From contig OY783199.1 of NCBI GenBank assembly GCA_963678675.1, forward strand, positions 7,509,501-7,573,500: DNA of 64,000 nt, read 5' to 3'. Below are positions 35,821-46,327 of this stretch, one piece after another. The stretch comes from Xiphydria camelus. Its lineage: Eukaryota > Arthropoda > Insecta > Hymenoptera > Xiphydriidae. The notes under the pieces are model-generated. The model worked only from the letters and a program-made list of their open reading frames with translations, was not told the origin of the DNA and searched no databases. A program made the position numbers and the translations under genes. The first letter of the stretch is position 1; the number at the start of each line of letters is the position of its first letter.

Positions 35821-37113
35821 CGAGGGTCGTTTGAAAACTATTTATATTTTCGGGGTAAGTCTTTTTTTATTTTTCAACGTAATCGCCTCTTAGGCTTATA
35901 TACTTAGTCCAATGCTGCTCCAGTTTGTCGATCCCTTCCGAATAATAGGATTGGTCCAACTCAGCAAAATAAGCATTCGTCTCCGCAGTCACTTCTTCGT
36001 TTGATTAAAATCTCTTTCCCGTCAGCTATCTCTTCATATTGGGGAACAGATAGTAGTCCAAGGGAGCTAAATTTTGGAGAATAGTGGGTGCGGAACGAGT
36101 TGGTATCGTAAATCTAACAATTTTACGGTCACTACTGCAGGGAAGTGAGCTGGTGCATTGTCGTGATGAAAGAGGATTTTTTTTGTAGGGCCAATCGTGA
36201 ATGTTTTTCTTGCAGCTCGGTTTTCAAATGGTCGAATAAGAATGTACAGTATGCTCCTGTAATAGTTCTACCCCTCTCCAAGCAGTGAATAAAAATTAAC
36301 CCTTGCAAACCCCAAAAAACAGTCGCCATAACTTTCCCAACTGAACGAACTGCCTTCGCCTTCTTTGGTGCAGATTTCCTACTGGCTACCCATTGTTTAG
36401 ACTGTTCTTTAGTTTCAGATATGTAGTGATGTAACCGTGTTTCACATCCACAGCGACAAAACGATGCCTAAAGTTCTGTGAATTCCGTTGAAACAGCTGC
36501 AAATCTTTATTGTAACACATCACACGATTTCATTTTTGGTCAACTGTGAGCAATCGCGGCACACATCTGGCCGATAATTTTCTCATATCCAAATATTGAT
36601 GCAAAATATTATATCCCCATTCACTCAAGATGCCCGCAGTACTAGAAATCTCACGCACCTTCACTCTCCTATCATCCATCACAATATCATGGATTTTATT
36701 GATGATTTCTAGAGTAGTGGTCTCAACAGAGCATCCAGAGCGTTCAGCCTCACTTGTGCTCATATGGCCACTCCGGAAATGTTGAAACCACTTATAAATC
36801 GTTCGAGTCGAAGGTACAAATTCACCATAATGTTTATCGAGTTTCTTTTTAGACTCCTGAGGCGATTTGCCTTTCATAAAATAATGTTTGATCAATACCT
36901 ACACGAAATTCTCTTTCATCCATTTCTTGAAAATAACTCGACTTACTCGATTCTAATGAATGCCAAACGCAGAGTAATAAACCGATCTGGTTGAAACTTG
37001 AAGTGTGTTCCTCCAAGAGATGCTACTCACTGAAAATAACTTCGATACGCACCAGTGGCACTATCAACACTGACTTTTCAAACGCTTTTCACGGACTTTT
37101 CAAACGACCTTTG
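35821..37113 (-). pseudogene. Second mariner element, opposite strand, decayed
   Basis: A 1293-bp element with ends CGAGGGTCGTTTGAAAACT and, reversed, CAAAGGTCGTTTGAAAAGT, flanked by TA at 35819-35820 and 37114-37115. On the minus strand, an ATG near 36930 (MDEREFRV) is separated by a frameshift from LIKHYFMKGKSPQESKKKLD..YGEFVPS..TIYKWFQHFRSG, the mariner paired HTH. This continues to KLSARCVPRLLTVDQK and a stop. Near 36180 the frame breaks inside a HHDNAP-type second catalytic box. Its ends and protein differ from the 17.4-kb mariner, so two lineages are present. Confidence 0.9.
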
Positions 37114-39355
37114 TAGATGCTTTCAGGTACCATCCAAGTACCTCCGCATAGGTGTACCACCCGCGTCCATTTGAAGGTCTGAACCAGAAAATAAACCCGG
37201 GGCTAGGCGCCAGTCTATCTGTTACTCCACGCTGTACTTTATGCAAACCCCAACCTAACCCGCATAGTAAACTGCGGGGGCTAAGCCCTCGAGCTTAGAA
37301 GCCCTCGTCTCGGCTCGCGGCCGAGGGGGGTGGAAGGAGGGCGAGCAGAAGAAAGTAAAGGAGGAGGGTCTCGTAGCACGGGTTTGGGCGAGTCTACTTC
37401 CTCTCGCAGGTACACATCATCCCCCCCTCGACCCTTTTCCACCACCACCTCCTCCTCCCTCCTCTTTCGCTACCGCAAACCGCCACTGACTGCCTTGGCA
37501 CCTTCGCCTCCGCAATCTTGTCAGGAATTTGATTCAACCCCTGAAGTCTGATTTTCTTTCTTTCCCATTGACGCCGCGACATACCACCTCCTTCAATGTT
37601 GACGTGTGATCGAATCTCCATTGTGGAAACAGACTTCTCCCCCTCCTCTCGCGATTCCCTTTCCCCCATCGTTCCCTCGTCTAGTCGGGAAAGTACAGTT
37701 ACGCGCACGGGGGGGGATGGTCGCGATGCGCACCGCTGCCGGTATCTATTGTCGTCGTCACGGCGCTCCCGTTCACGTATATACACGTCCGCGCACCCCC
37801 TAAGAGCCGTAACAAATGGAGGTCGAGAAACATCGAATCTTTTCGTTAAAGCGCACAGCTTGGCCCGGCGAGAAAGCGAGCGGGGATTCGATTTGCAGCG
37901 ATTCTATGTGCACTCGAAGCGGCGCGATTCGATACGGTGATCTACTTTTGAACCGTGCAGTCTCCTCGCGTATTATTACCGCCGCGCCGTCCCGTGCTTT
38001 ACAGCCGGGAGGAAGGAGGGAAGGGAAAAGAGGGAAATGGGGGAAAGAGGGAATGGGGTGGAATAGAATATCATTTGGGTATTTTATTATGCGTAAAATG
38101 TCTGGGAAGAAAGGGGTGGGATGTAGGGGTAGGAATCAATTTATCGGAGAAGAGAGCGAGCCCCCCGTAACATTTCTTATGTCGAACGACGGTAAGCTTT
38201 TATTTATATTAATAATAGGAGAAGGAGGGAAGAAGAAAAATAGGGTAAGGTTCGATAAAATGCAATAAAGTGCAACGTATCGTTTGCGAGTAACGTCATC
38301 GGAACGGTGACTCGGCACCGACGCGCTAAAAATGCTTATACGGTGAAAAAGTAGAAATGGACGGATATATACGAACGTCGTTCCAATTTGCGTTTCACAC
38401 GATGGATGGAAAGAGTGCACTAATCTGATAACGCGGATAGCAGAGCTCATCATCGCGTATATACGTTCAACAACTCCCGTGATGGCGAAACCACCGGAGC
38501 ATTAGCGATTTAATGCCGCTCCGGTCTGAAAATGGAGCGCGAAGCTCTTTCTAGTTATTAATCCGGTATTAAATTCCACCGTAGAGAGAGATTCCATATT
38601 TTTTCCCCGATTTACGTCATATCGTGGATTCCGTTTCCAAGAAACGATAATCGGACGTTAATGCGAGACCTCGTTACATTTGCCTTTGTCGGCGATAGAG
38701 TTGATTGTGTAGCCTTGGATATTCCTTGCATTTTCGTGCCTCGGGGCTATTTTAATTATATCCTATACACTGTTAAAAATGGTTTGAACTTAAGAATCGA
38801 AGGAGCCTGAATTTTCAGTAGTAGGTACTTGAATACTTGTCCCGTCTCTCGATATTTATCTTCTTAACTAAAACTTAAAGCAAAAGAACATTATAGACAT
38901 GATAATTTATTATTTCGTATGACATTTTGGATACAAATGTAGGATAAACCGGAATCAATATTGTAACAATTTGCCTTTCTGCCTTTATTCTGACTAAACT
39001 ATAATTATTATGTGAAAGCGACGTATACTCTACAATAGAGCATTTCACTGGTTATAAAATGGTTTTATGAAGGTTTTCATGATACACATAGAAACAAAAA
39101 TACCACCTTGTAAACGTAACGAGTGAGAATGTTACAATCGAACCCGCGACCCTGGGTCAGTTGTAACAGTAGATCGGGAGAATTGTAACAGTGACTAAGG
39201 AAATGTTTAAACTTTGTTCAAAGCTTTGTGTCCCATAGAAATAAGAGCGGAGAACTTTCTTTATTAGCAAAAACTTCTTTATTCCTTTTAAATATTAGGT
39301 AAAACACGTGAAATAAACCAAAATTACTTGCAGCTGCACCGCTTCTACCGACTTG
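37114..39355. other. CpG-rich unique block, then AT-rich DNA; no gene assigned
   Basis: About 37250-38760 is CpG-rich with open frames on both strands of up to 150 codons (37816-38268, +). The translations are Arg/Ser/Gly-rich without recognisable domains and overlap opposing frames, so no gene is called. Confidence 0.35.
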
Positions 39356-39726
39356 GGGGTCGTCCATTAATCACGTGATGCTTTTTAGCATTTTTAACCC
39401 CCCCCCCCCCTCCTGGTGATACGTGGTGAGGTTTAAGACTAACCCCCCCCCACGTGTATTTTCTTATTGTTAGTACAAAAAGTATCTTAAAAATTTTAGA
39501 ATATTATCTTTAATTACAGGTAAGTATAGTCTAATTTAATTCTGGAAAATTAAGGACCGTGATAAAAATTTCTAGACATTAAGGTTGTTTAGAAATCGCG
39601 CGTTCAACGAAAAAATAAATACACGTGATATCTCCCTACACCCTCCCCCCCCCTTGTGATATTTCGTGATTTTTGCCGAACCCCTCCCGCCCCCCTTTCG
39701 GACCTCACGTGATTAATGGACGACCC
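39356..39726. repeat. TIR element with GGGTCGTCCATTAATCACGTGA ends
   Basis: GGGTCGTCCATTAATCACGTG at the left end is repeated in inverse at the right end (CACGTGATTAATGGACGACCC). Poly-C tracts follow each end. About 371 bp, non-coding. GTCGTCC-type ends of this sort are common in invertebrate non-autonomous DNA transposons. Confidence 0.8.
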
Positions 39727-42630
39727 CTTGCTCATATAATACTCGTATATTGAGAAAACCCCCAAAACTCGTTGCATTTTTCTTTCTTTCTTTTCTACGA
39801 ACGGGAAAGTAAAAAGAACACTGTATTATTTGATTAGTCGTAATGTCATAATGTTGCAACAGTGTGCTCCCAGACACACTGTTCCAACTGCCCCCAGATG
39901 GTTGTTTTTTAACTTTGAAGTCAAAATTCCAGTTGTTTTCTGCACCTAAAGGATTCAATAATTATGGAATCATATGCTCAAACATCTAAAGAAGCATACC
40001 GAGAAAAATATTGTACACGTGTTGCACAGAAATCAAAATATTTATATTTTATCGAAGTTATAAAAAGTAACTTTTCATGTGGAAATATCAATTGGCTACA
40101 TACGTTTGTTTCACGCGGTTGAATACGATATCCTAACGAGAGTATGTGCAGACCTACTAGGCACATTATCTGATGGTGAGATATCTACGTATCTACTATA
40201 GCTCAGGAGTATTTTGATATGTTACAATTGACCCACTGTTACAACTGAAACTGGTCCCTAGTTGATAATTCGGTCTTCTCAGAAAAACAATATTTATATT
40301 TTTAAATTCAATTTGTAATCTGTTTACACATTTAATATCATACGAAAAAGAAAATGTCTGAGAAAATAATTATTCACAAAGTTATAAGCGCATTTCTCTC
40401 TACAACGTTGTGACATCATGGAAACGCAAGAGAGATGCAATTAAACCAAGCAATGAGCACGAGAGAGATAGGCTTATAATACGATGACTTTTTACTGCGT
40501 TTCGAAATGATTTTTTCCAGCTGAAATTAGGCCAAAAATAAGAAATGAAAAAATATGGGGTAAATATTCTAGTCTAAATTTTTTTAAACTGCAATAAAAA
40601 AGTATGAGAAAAAACGGAATTATTTCAGTTACTTTTATTTGAATTTTCAAACGAAATTTTTAACAGCGTATGGAAGTATGCATCGGCGACTCCGTACATC
40701 GAATCCTGTTCAATATTAACACACTCGATATACGATATTTCAATGACAGCCATTTCCATCATCGACGAAAGTTCAGAGTTAAGCTTGATTTAACTTGCAA
40801 GGATTTTAAAGTTTGCGAACGAAGTTTATCTCTTAAACTTCGTCCATGAAAGTGGCTATTGGATGTCTTTATAGGGTGTTTTCGAGATACTAGGTCATTT
40901 TTTTAGGGTATATTCATCCTTATTATACATGGTCTTCATATATCGCATATCAAACTGAATCCAATTTTTCTCCAGCCGAAAAACAACCGAAATTTTATCA
41001 TTCGCAATATATCTACGCAGCTGGAGATTTTATTCTGGAATCGGTCCATCTATTTTTATATATAAAAACCGACTGATTCTTCGTATCAATTAACACTCTT
41101 TATATTAATTATAACACAAGAATCTTAGATTAATACGAGAAATCAATTGATTTTAATATGGAAAACTGGGTAGACCGATTTAAATACAAAAATTTCAACT
41201 GTGCACGTATACCTACAGCAAAAATTTCGTAGAATCGACTAAATGTTTATTTGTATATTACTAACCGAATACTTTATTATCCCGACAAAATGTTTTGTTA
41301 GATCAAGTTGATATAGTTTACCCAGAAAAAATATTTTGTTGGACAAATACGTATTGCTTGAGCCCATAAAATATTTAATTAATAGCATATAAATAAACGT
41401 TTAATTTATTCTACGAAATTTCTCTCTCATTGTGTATCTACCAACAATATACTTATATTTCCACGAGGAAAAAGAACGTCACCCGTCGTACAACTCGGAA
41501 AGGATAATAATAATCCCAGCCGTGTGTGTGTGAAGAGCGTGAAGATTTCCATTCCGTTAACTCCATTACTTCCGCTCCGCAATTGAAATTCATTTGCCCG
41601 GCTACGCGCCCGCTTGACAGAACCATCGGCACCCGCGCACAGACCGACGCGACGGCGAAGACGAAAGTTAGCAGCGGTAACAAATTATATTTTCCGGGAA
41701 GGCCGGGCTGCAGCGACCGCGCAGCAGTGGCATCCGCAATTACAATACTTTAATTTTATGCGCCAAGTTAAGCTCCTTTTAAGAGTCCCGAGAGTAGTTG
41801 CCTACCATTGCTCCTCCCCCCTCCCACTACTCGCCCCCGCATCTCGGCAAACTCCTTCGACCGACACCACCGCGCCGGTATTCATGGATCCTCCTTCCTC
41901 CTTGCCCTCCTTTTCGTTGATCGCTTTTTTCGTCATTTTCTTCCTCCGCCATGCGACAAAGACGTAGAGCAAACGGCCTCCACCTCTTCCGGAAGCTCGG
42001 CAATTATTTTAATTTGTTTAGAGACCCGTCGCTTCGCCTTTGGTTCGACCGGGGAGCCCCTCCCCGGCGTTGATTTTCGAGTGGTTTTTTTTGCAGTGGA
42101 AAAAGTTTATTCGAATTTCACGTCCGACGAATGAAATTATCCCGGGCATTTCGCGCGGGGGCGGTCGGAGTCGCTCAAACTCTACGGAAGGGGTGGTAGG
42201 TGTTGTGCGTATTTGTGCAGCGTCGAGTAAAAGTCGACGAAATTATCCCCGGATTCTCGCCTATCGCGGCTAATTAATTTGGGTAATCAAATCTACGTCG
42301 GGCGGGAAAGGGGTTCTCCGCGGGACGAGGCTTCCGGATACTCGTTGAGGAAAACGCCTGGGGAGAGATATCTCGCTTCGTTAATGTGTAGGTAGATATA
42401 TAGAGAGATATTTACTTTGATGCGGGTCGTCGATCGCGTCCGAGATCGATCGCCGATAATAATTGACGAGAGATTTTTAGTCGCTCCTCTTTTCGGATAT
42501 CAAAGCGCCGGATCGTCTTGCCTCGATTTTCCTCGATAACAGCGCGAAAGATGAACGTCGTTACGGAAAATCTAACGGGGCAAAATTACGACGTGTGTGT
42601 GTGTGTGCTGTGCTATTAAGACTAAAATAA
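39727..42630. other. Mostly AT-rich; unassigned CpG block at 41500-42590
   Basis: Contains a single copy of the 23.5-kb palindromic repeat at about 41030-41210. The CpG-rich part has frames of 75-117 codons on + without recognisable domains. Confidence 0.35.
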
Positions 42631-43030
42631 TATAATAGTATATCTTACGTCATTAGAGGCGGTAATCCGAGGTTTTTTCAGACTGTGTTTAATTGGGTTG
42701 TAACACGAAGCATGGTGAAGGGACGAGGCTCACCTTCGGCCTATAGGCCTAAGGCATCGTTTATAAACACAGTCTTAAAAATCCGAGGATTTCAGCCGAA
42801 TATATATTATGTATATTATTTTTTCTCACGAATGGCCATTTCTCAAAACAAAACAAACAGAAGTATACACAACTCATTTCACGTTGCGTTTATCAGTTTG
42901 GAAAAAGGACCCACTTCGGACCAAGCAATCTTTTGACAGCCTGCGGACTCCCGGTCGGTGTCACGCGTGAAAAGCGCTACCTTACGGTCTAAAAATAGGC
43001 TGAAAAAGGCCTCGAAAAATGGGCATAAAT
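42630..43030 (+). repeat. Dispersed repeat R1, + copy
   Basis: Inverted relative to 16712-17125 and collinear with it, including ACTCCCGGTCGGTGTCACGC and GAAGTATACACAACTCATTTC-like blocks. The internal hairpin is shorter here (around 42700-42745). Partial copies are at 28239-28345 and 45489-45560. Confidence 0.75.
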
Positions 43031-43506
43031 GAGGAAAATGAAATTTAGAAAAGAAACTCCCATGTATCAGTTGTTCTCGGTCGAACTGTATACTGCCGGT
43101 GGTCCATTAAATATTATACAATTATCTTATGTATATGTTTACGGTATACATATACATTACACCACCCTGCATTACATACCGTCGCCCTACCGCGAGTCCG
43201 GCGTAAATGCCAGAAATTTAATAACCTTTGCGTAACTATTTGATGTCAAGGCATCAAGTGTATCGTATTCGGCATTGATACCTGAGAATTGAGAGCTTAT
43301 TTCCGCCATCATGGAAACGTCGAAAAATTGTATATCTAAGCTGCCCAGACAGACGCGTATTATTGTCACGACATTCATATGTAAAAATTTCAATAATTGA
43401 TCGTTCTAAAATTTACGTTTATTTTGCCGCATAAATTTGACAAAATAATAAACTTGATGCGTTTGAAAATCTATATAAAACAAAACTGCTGTACAATTTA
43501 TAAAGA

Positions 43507-43723
43507 GTAGAATAGGGCTAAAAGTACCGGAGGTAAAAAAGTGCCATTCGATAGATTTTCATAAATAAATAATCCGTCTCGTTTATTCGCTATCAGCATT
43601 CTCTAGCAACTTCCGCATACGGAAACTATTTCTACGTAAGGCAATTATCAAATAATCATTTACTTTTTAAGACTAGCCAAATGGTACTTTTACCCCACGA
43701 CATTTTTAGCCTCACTCTACCCT
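43507..43723. repeat. 217-bp TIR element
   Basis: Left GAATAGGGCTAAAAGTACC and right, reversed, AGGGTAGAGTGAGGCTAAAA, followed by a second matched block (GGTAAAAAAGTGCCAT / GGTAAAAGTACCAT). Confidence 0.6.
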
Positions 43724-44810
43724 AAAATTTATCTGTCTTGGTAGTTTCTTACGATTATTTAGATAACGGTTTTCCGCGAGAAATCTTGTTGATATTTTAT
43801 CGCACAATAAATTACTTTTCCGATGAATTCGAAGCGTTCCAATTTTTGACGATATTTTAAGGGGTCTCTTTATACCTCGTTAGTCGATTATCCCAACGAT
43901 GCACCTTTATATAACGACCCACAGCTTTATTCGGCTACCTGGTAGCGCATAGTTAATCAACAGAGCCGCGATCAACTTTCTAGTGGCTTTTCGTTCCTAG
44001 ACAGATTCGATAGAAAAAGAAAAAAGAGAGAAAGGAAGAGAGATAGAGAGGGAGAGGTCGAAAGGAAGAGAACCGCTAAAACAAATGCCTCGGGGGAGCA
44101 GCGAAAATGTTGTCACCGGCACCGTGGAAACCGCGAAGGGGTGACAATCAAATTCTCATCATTGGGGGTCAATAGTTCTCGGCGTAAGAATTTATTCCTT
44201 TCTGCCCTACCTCCCCTTCCTCCTCTTCTTCCTCCTCCACTCCTCCTCCTCCTCTATGGGAACCGTGAAATGACGATAGACTATCTCTGTAGAGTAAATA
44301 AAAAACATGAGATAGACCGAAACGAACATCTGGTTCGTAATTTTACATACGCATCGATTTCAACGGGCCCAACGCTGGATTACACTGAAAAAATTAACAG
44401 ATCTCGCAATCCTTGCAACTATCGAGGACATTGAAAATGATACGAAAAATATATAAATGATATTGTTATTAACTATGTATTACAATGCAAAAAAGATATA
44501 TAATCATATAATAGCATATTGTATATTTACCGCGATATTACAAAGTAACTTTTTTGTTTTGTTTTGCGAATACAATGAACAGGAAAAATAAGTATATAAA
44601 CTATTCCAATACCTATATACATTGGGGTGGCACGTAAGATTATATTAGCTTATCACGTTTTCAGAATCGTCACCAAAGATCAGCACGATAAAAAATTTTC
44701 TAGAAGTCGCTTACGAATTTTGAAAATTCAAAAACAATGAAAAATCGAATATTTTTTTTATTTAATTTTCTTTCTTTCTACTTCGAATACAACATACATC
44801 TCTAATACTA

Positions 44811-45251
44811 ATAGGGAACTTGCATAAAATTTTATTTTGTATGAAACACAGCAAACATAATAGTTAAAGTTATTCAAAACACAGTACCAATAGTAAAAAC
44901 TTGATAAAAAAAACTTCTACCCCAAAAACATTACTTTAAAAGTAGCATGGCCACGTCTCCCCAGTGAAACTCCGCGTTATGGGCGGCACTAGTTACCATG
45001 TATAGTGACGTCACTGTACATGGTAACGGTCCGCCTGCAGGCCTTCTAGTATATCTATATCTAGGATAGTGACGTCACGGCACGGCGTGCCGCTCGACCG
45101 GCTGTTTCAAGTGGGCGGGATTTATCGCAAACTTTATTAATTTCTTACGGCTTAATTTCGCGTCAGAAAAAAAAATAAAAAAACACGTCCCACATTTTTT
45201 TACATGTTCAATCCATTTATGATGTTAAAAAAATATGTGCAAGTCCCCTAT
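44811..45251. repeat. TIR element with ATAGGGAACTTGCA ends
   Basis: Left ATAGGGAACTTGCATAAAAT; right, reversed, ATAGGGGACTTGCACATATT. The core contains a near-perfect 36-bp palindrome (44992-45027) centred on TGACGTCA, and a second GTGACGTCAC at about 45069. Confidence 0.6.
44992..45027. promoter_or_regulatory. 36-bp palindrome centred on TGACGTCA (CRE-like)
   Basis: GTTACCATGTATAGTGACGT followed by its near-inverse, with two mismatched positions. TGACGTCA is the consensus site of CREB/ATF bZIP factors. Another TGACGTCA is about 45 bp to the right. It lies inside a TIR element, so it may be transposon architecture rather than a host enhancer. Confidence 0.35.
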
Positions 45252-45488
45252 TGAATATAAAATTACTCTGTTTCGTAACTCTTATTTTCTATATAATTCT
45301 CAAACTCAATATGTCATCAATCATATCATATCAATGTCATTTTCAGCTCCGAATTATCCTCCTCCTCCTCCTCTTCCTCCGGAATTCAAAGAAGCTTTAG
45401 TCGTTTTTCTGGTTTCACACTAGCAAACTCGAGAAGTAGGTGCTTTTATTGGTAATAAAAATCTCTCTATTAAGTATATAAAATAATT

Positions 45489-45560
45489 TGTCCTCACTCA
45501 TGCCTATTTCGAGGCCTTTTCCCGCCTACTTTTAGACCGTAAGATGGGTTTTTCCCTTCA
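45489..45560 (-). repeat. Partial copy of repeat R1
   Basis: CTCACTCATGCC.ATTTCGAGGCCTTTTCC followed by TTTTAGACCGTAAGATGG, as in 16710-16770. Confidence 0.7.
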
Positions 45561-45651
45561 AGACTTTCTCTTTACGTGGAAGGAAAACGGCGAAAGCAAA
45601 ATTGTACACCTAATAGATAGTGATAGAAATTTTATCTGCCAGGGAACTCAC

Positions 45652-45770
45652 TGTTTTCGCTATGCTTGATACCTAAGCGCGGTTAGTCTAGATTGATGCC
45701 ACGAATGACAGCTACATAGTTCTCCAGAAACGTCGAACCTCTTACAACGTCGACGAGCAACTGATGAATT
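45652..45770 (-). other. Diverged copy of the P450 5' UTR exon and start region
   Basis: Aligned base by base, this resembles the non-coding first exon of the P450 gene (49363-49480). Shared features in the minus direction are a donor GTGAGT at the same place, the block GTCGAC..G..AG..GTTCGACG-like, and a (C/T)GCCATTCG(C/T)GGC-like segment. An initiator-like TCAGTT lies at 45759-45764. No P450 coding exon follows on its downstream side. It is best read as the surviving promoter end of a lost tandem P450 copy. Confidence 0.5.
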
Positions 45771-46327
45771 TGAGTTCACTTTACTTTACTTACATATTTA
45801 TTATGTATATATTATTGCAATTAGTTCACTGAACATATTTATTAATATTTTACGTAAATAATATTACAAATTTATCTCATTGTTATAAGATTATCAGTTT
45901 TCTTATAGATCAATATTTAATTACATAAAAGTTACATTTTACATATAATATACCTATAAAAGTCTGCTCAAAATTATGCATTTGTCTTTCTTCCTTGAGA
46001 TCGAGTAGATGGCTCTTAAAAAGGCATACGTAAGACAAATTAAAGCGATTGACATTACACATAAAAAAAACGAAATACAAATATATTAAAATATATTAAT
46101 ATATAGACATCGCGTACGCATATTCACGCAGAATCGCTCGCCAATGACCAATGCGTAAAAGCAGCAGCAATACTTTATCGTGACGCTTTCTTCACGGGCA
46201 AAAAATTCGAAAAATTATCAAAATTCTTCAAAAAAAATGAAAAAATACGTACCTACCTATAAAAGTTTCAGTTTTACTACTGATCCTCTTCAGGAAGAGC
46301 ATCCCTTCCAGTTTAGAAACGTCGAAA
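45771..46327 (-). other. Region downstream of the P450 stop codon
   Basis: AT-rich, presumably holding the 3' UTR of the P450 gene. Minus-strand AATAAA signals occur at about 45796-45801 and 45837-45842. Nothing else was recognised. Confidence 0.4.

Noticed and set aside
37816..38268. 150-codon + frame
   Set aside because: Longest frame of that block, but low-complexity purine-rich DNA (GGGAAAGAGG runs) drives it; no motif seen.
39128..39150. B-box-like AATCGAACCCGCGACC on the minus strand
   Set aside because: No partner A box; lies within GTTACAA / TTGTAAC-rich sequence.
39040..40260. Possible element with GTTACAAT ends
   Set aside because: The two GTTACAA/TTGTAAC blocks do not align as clean inverted termini.
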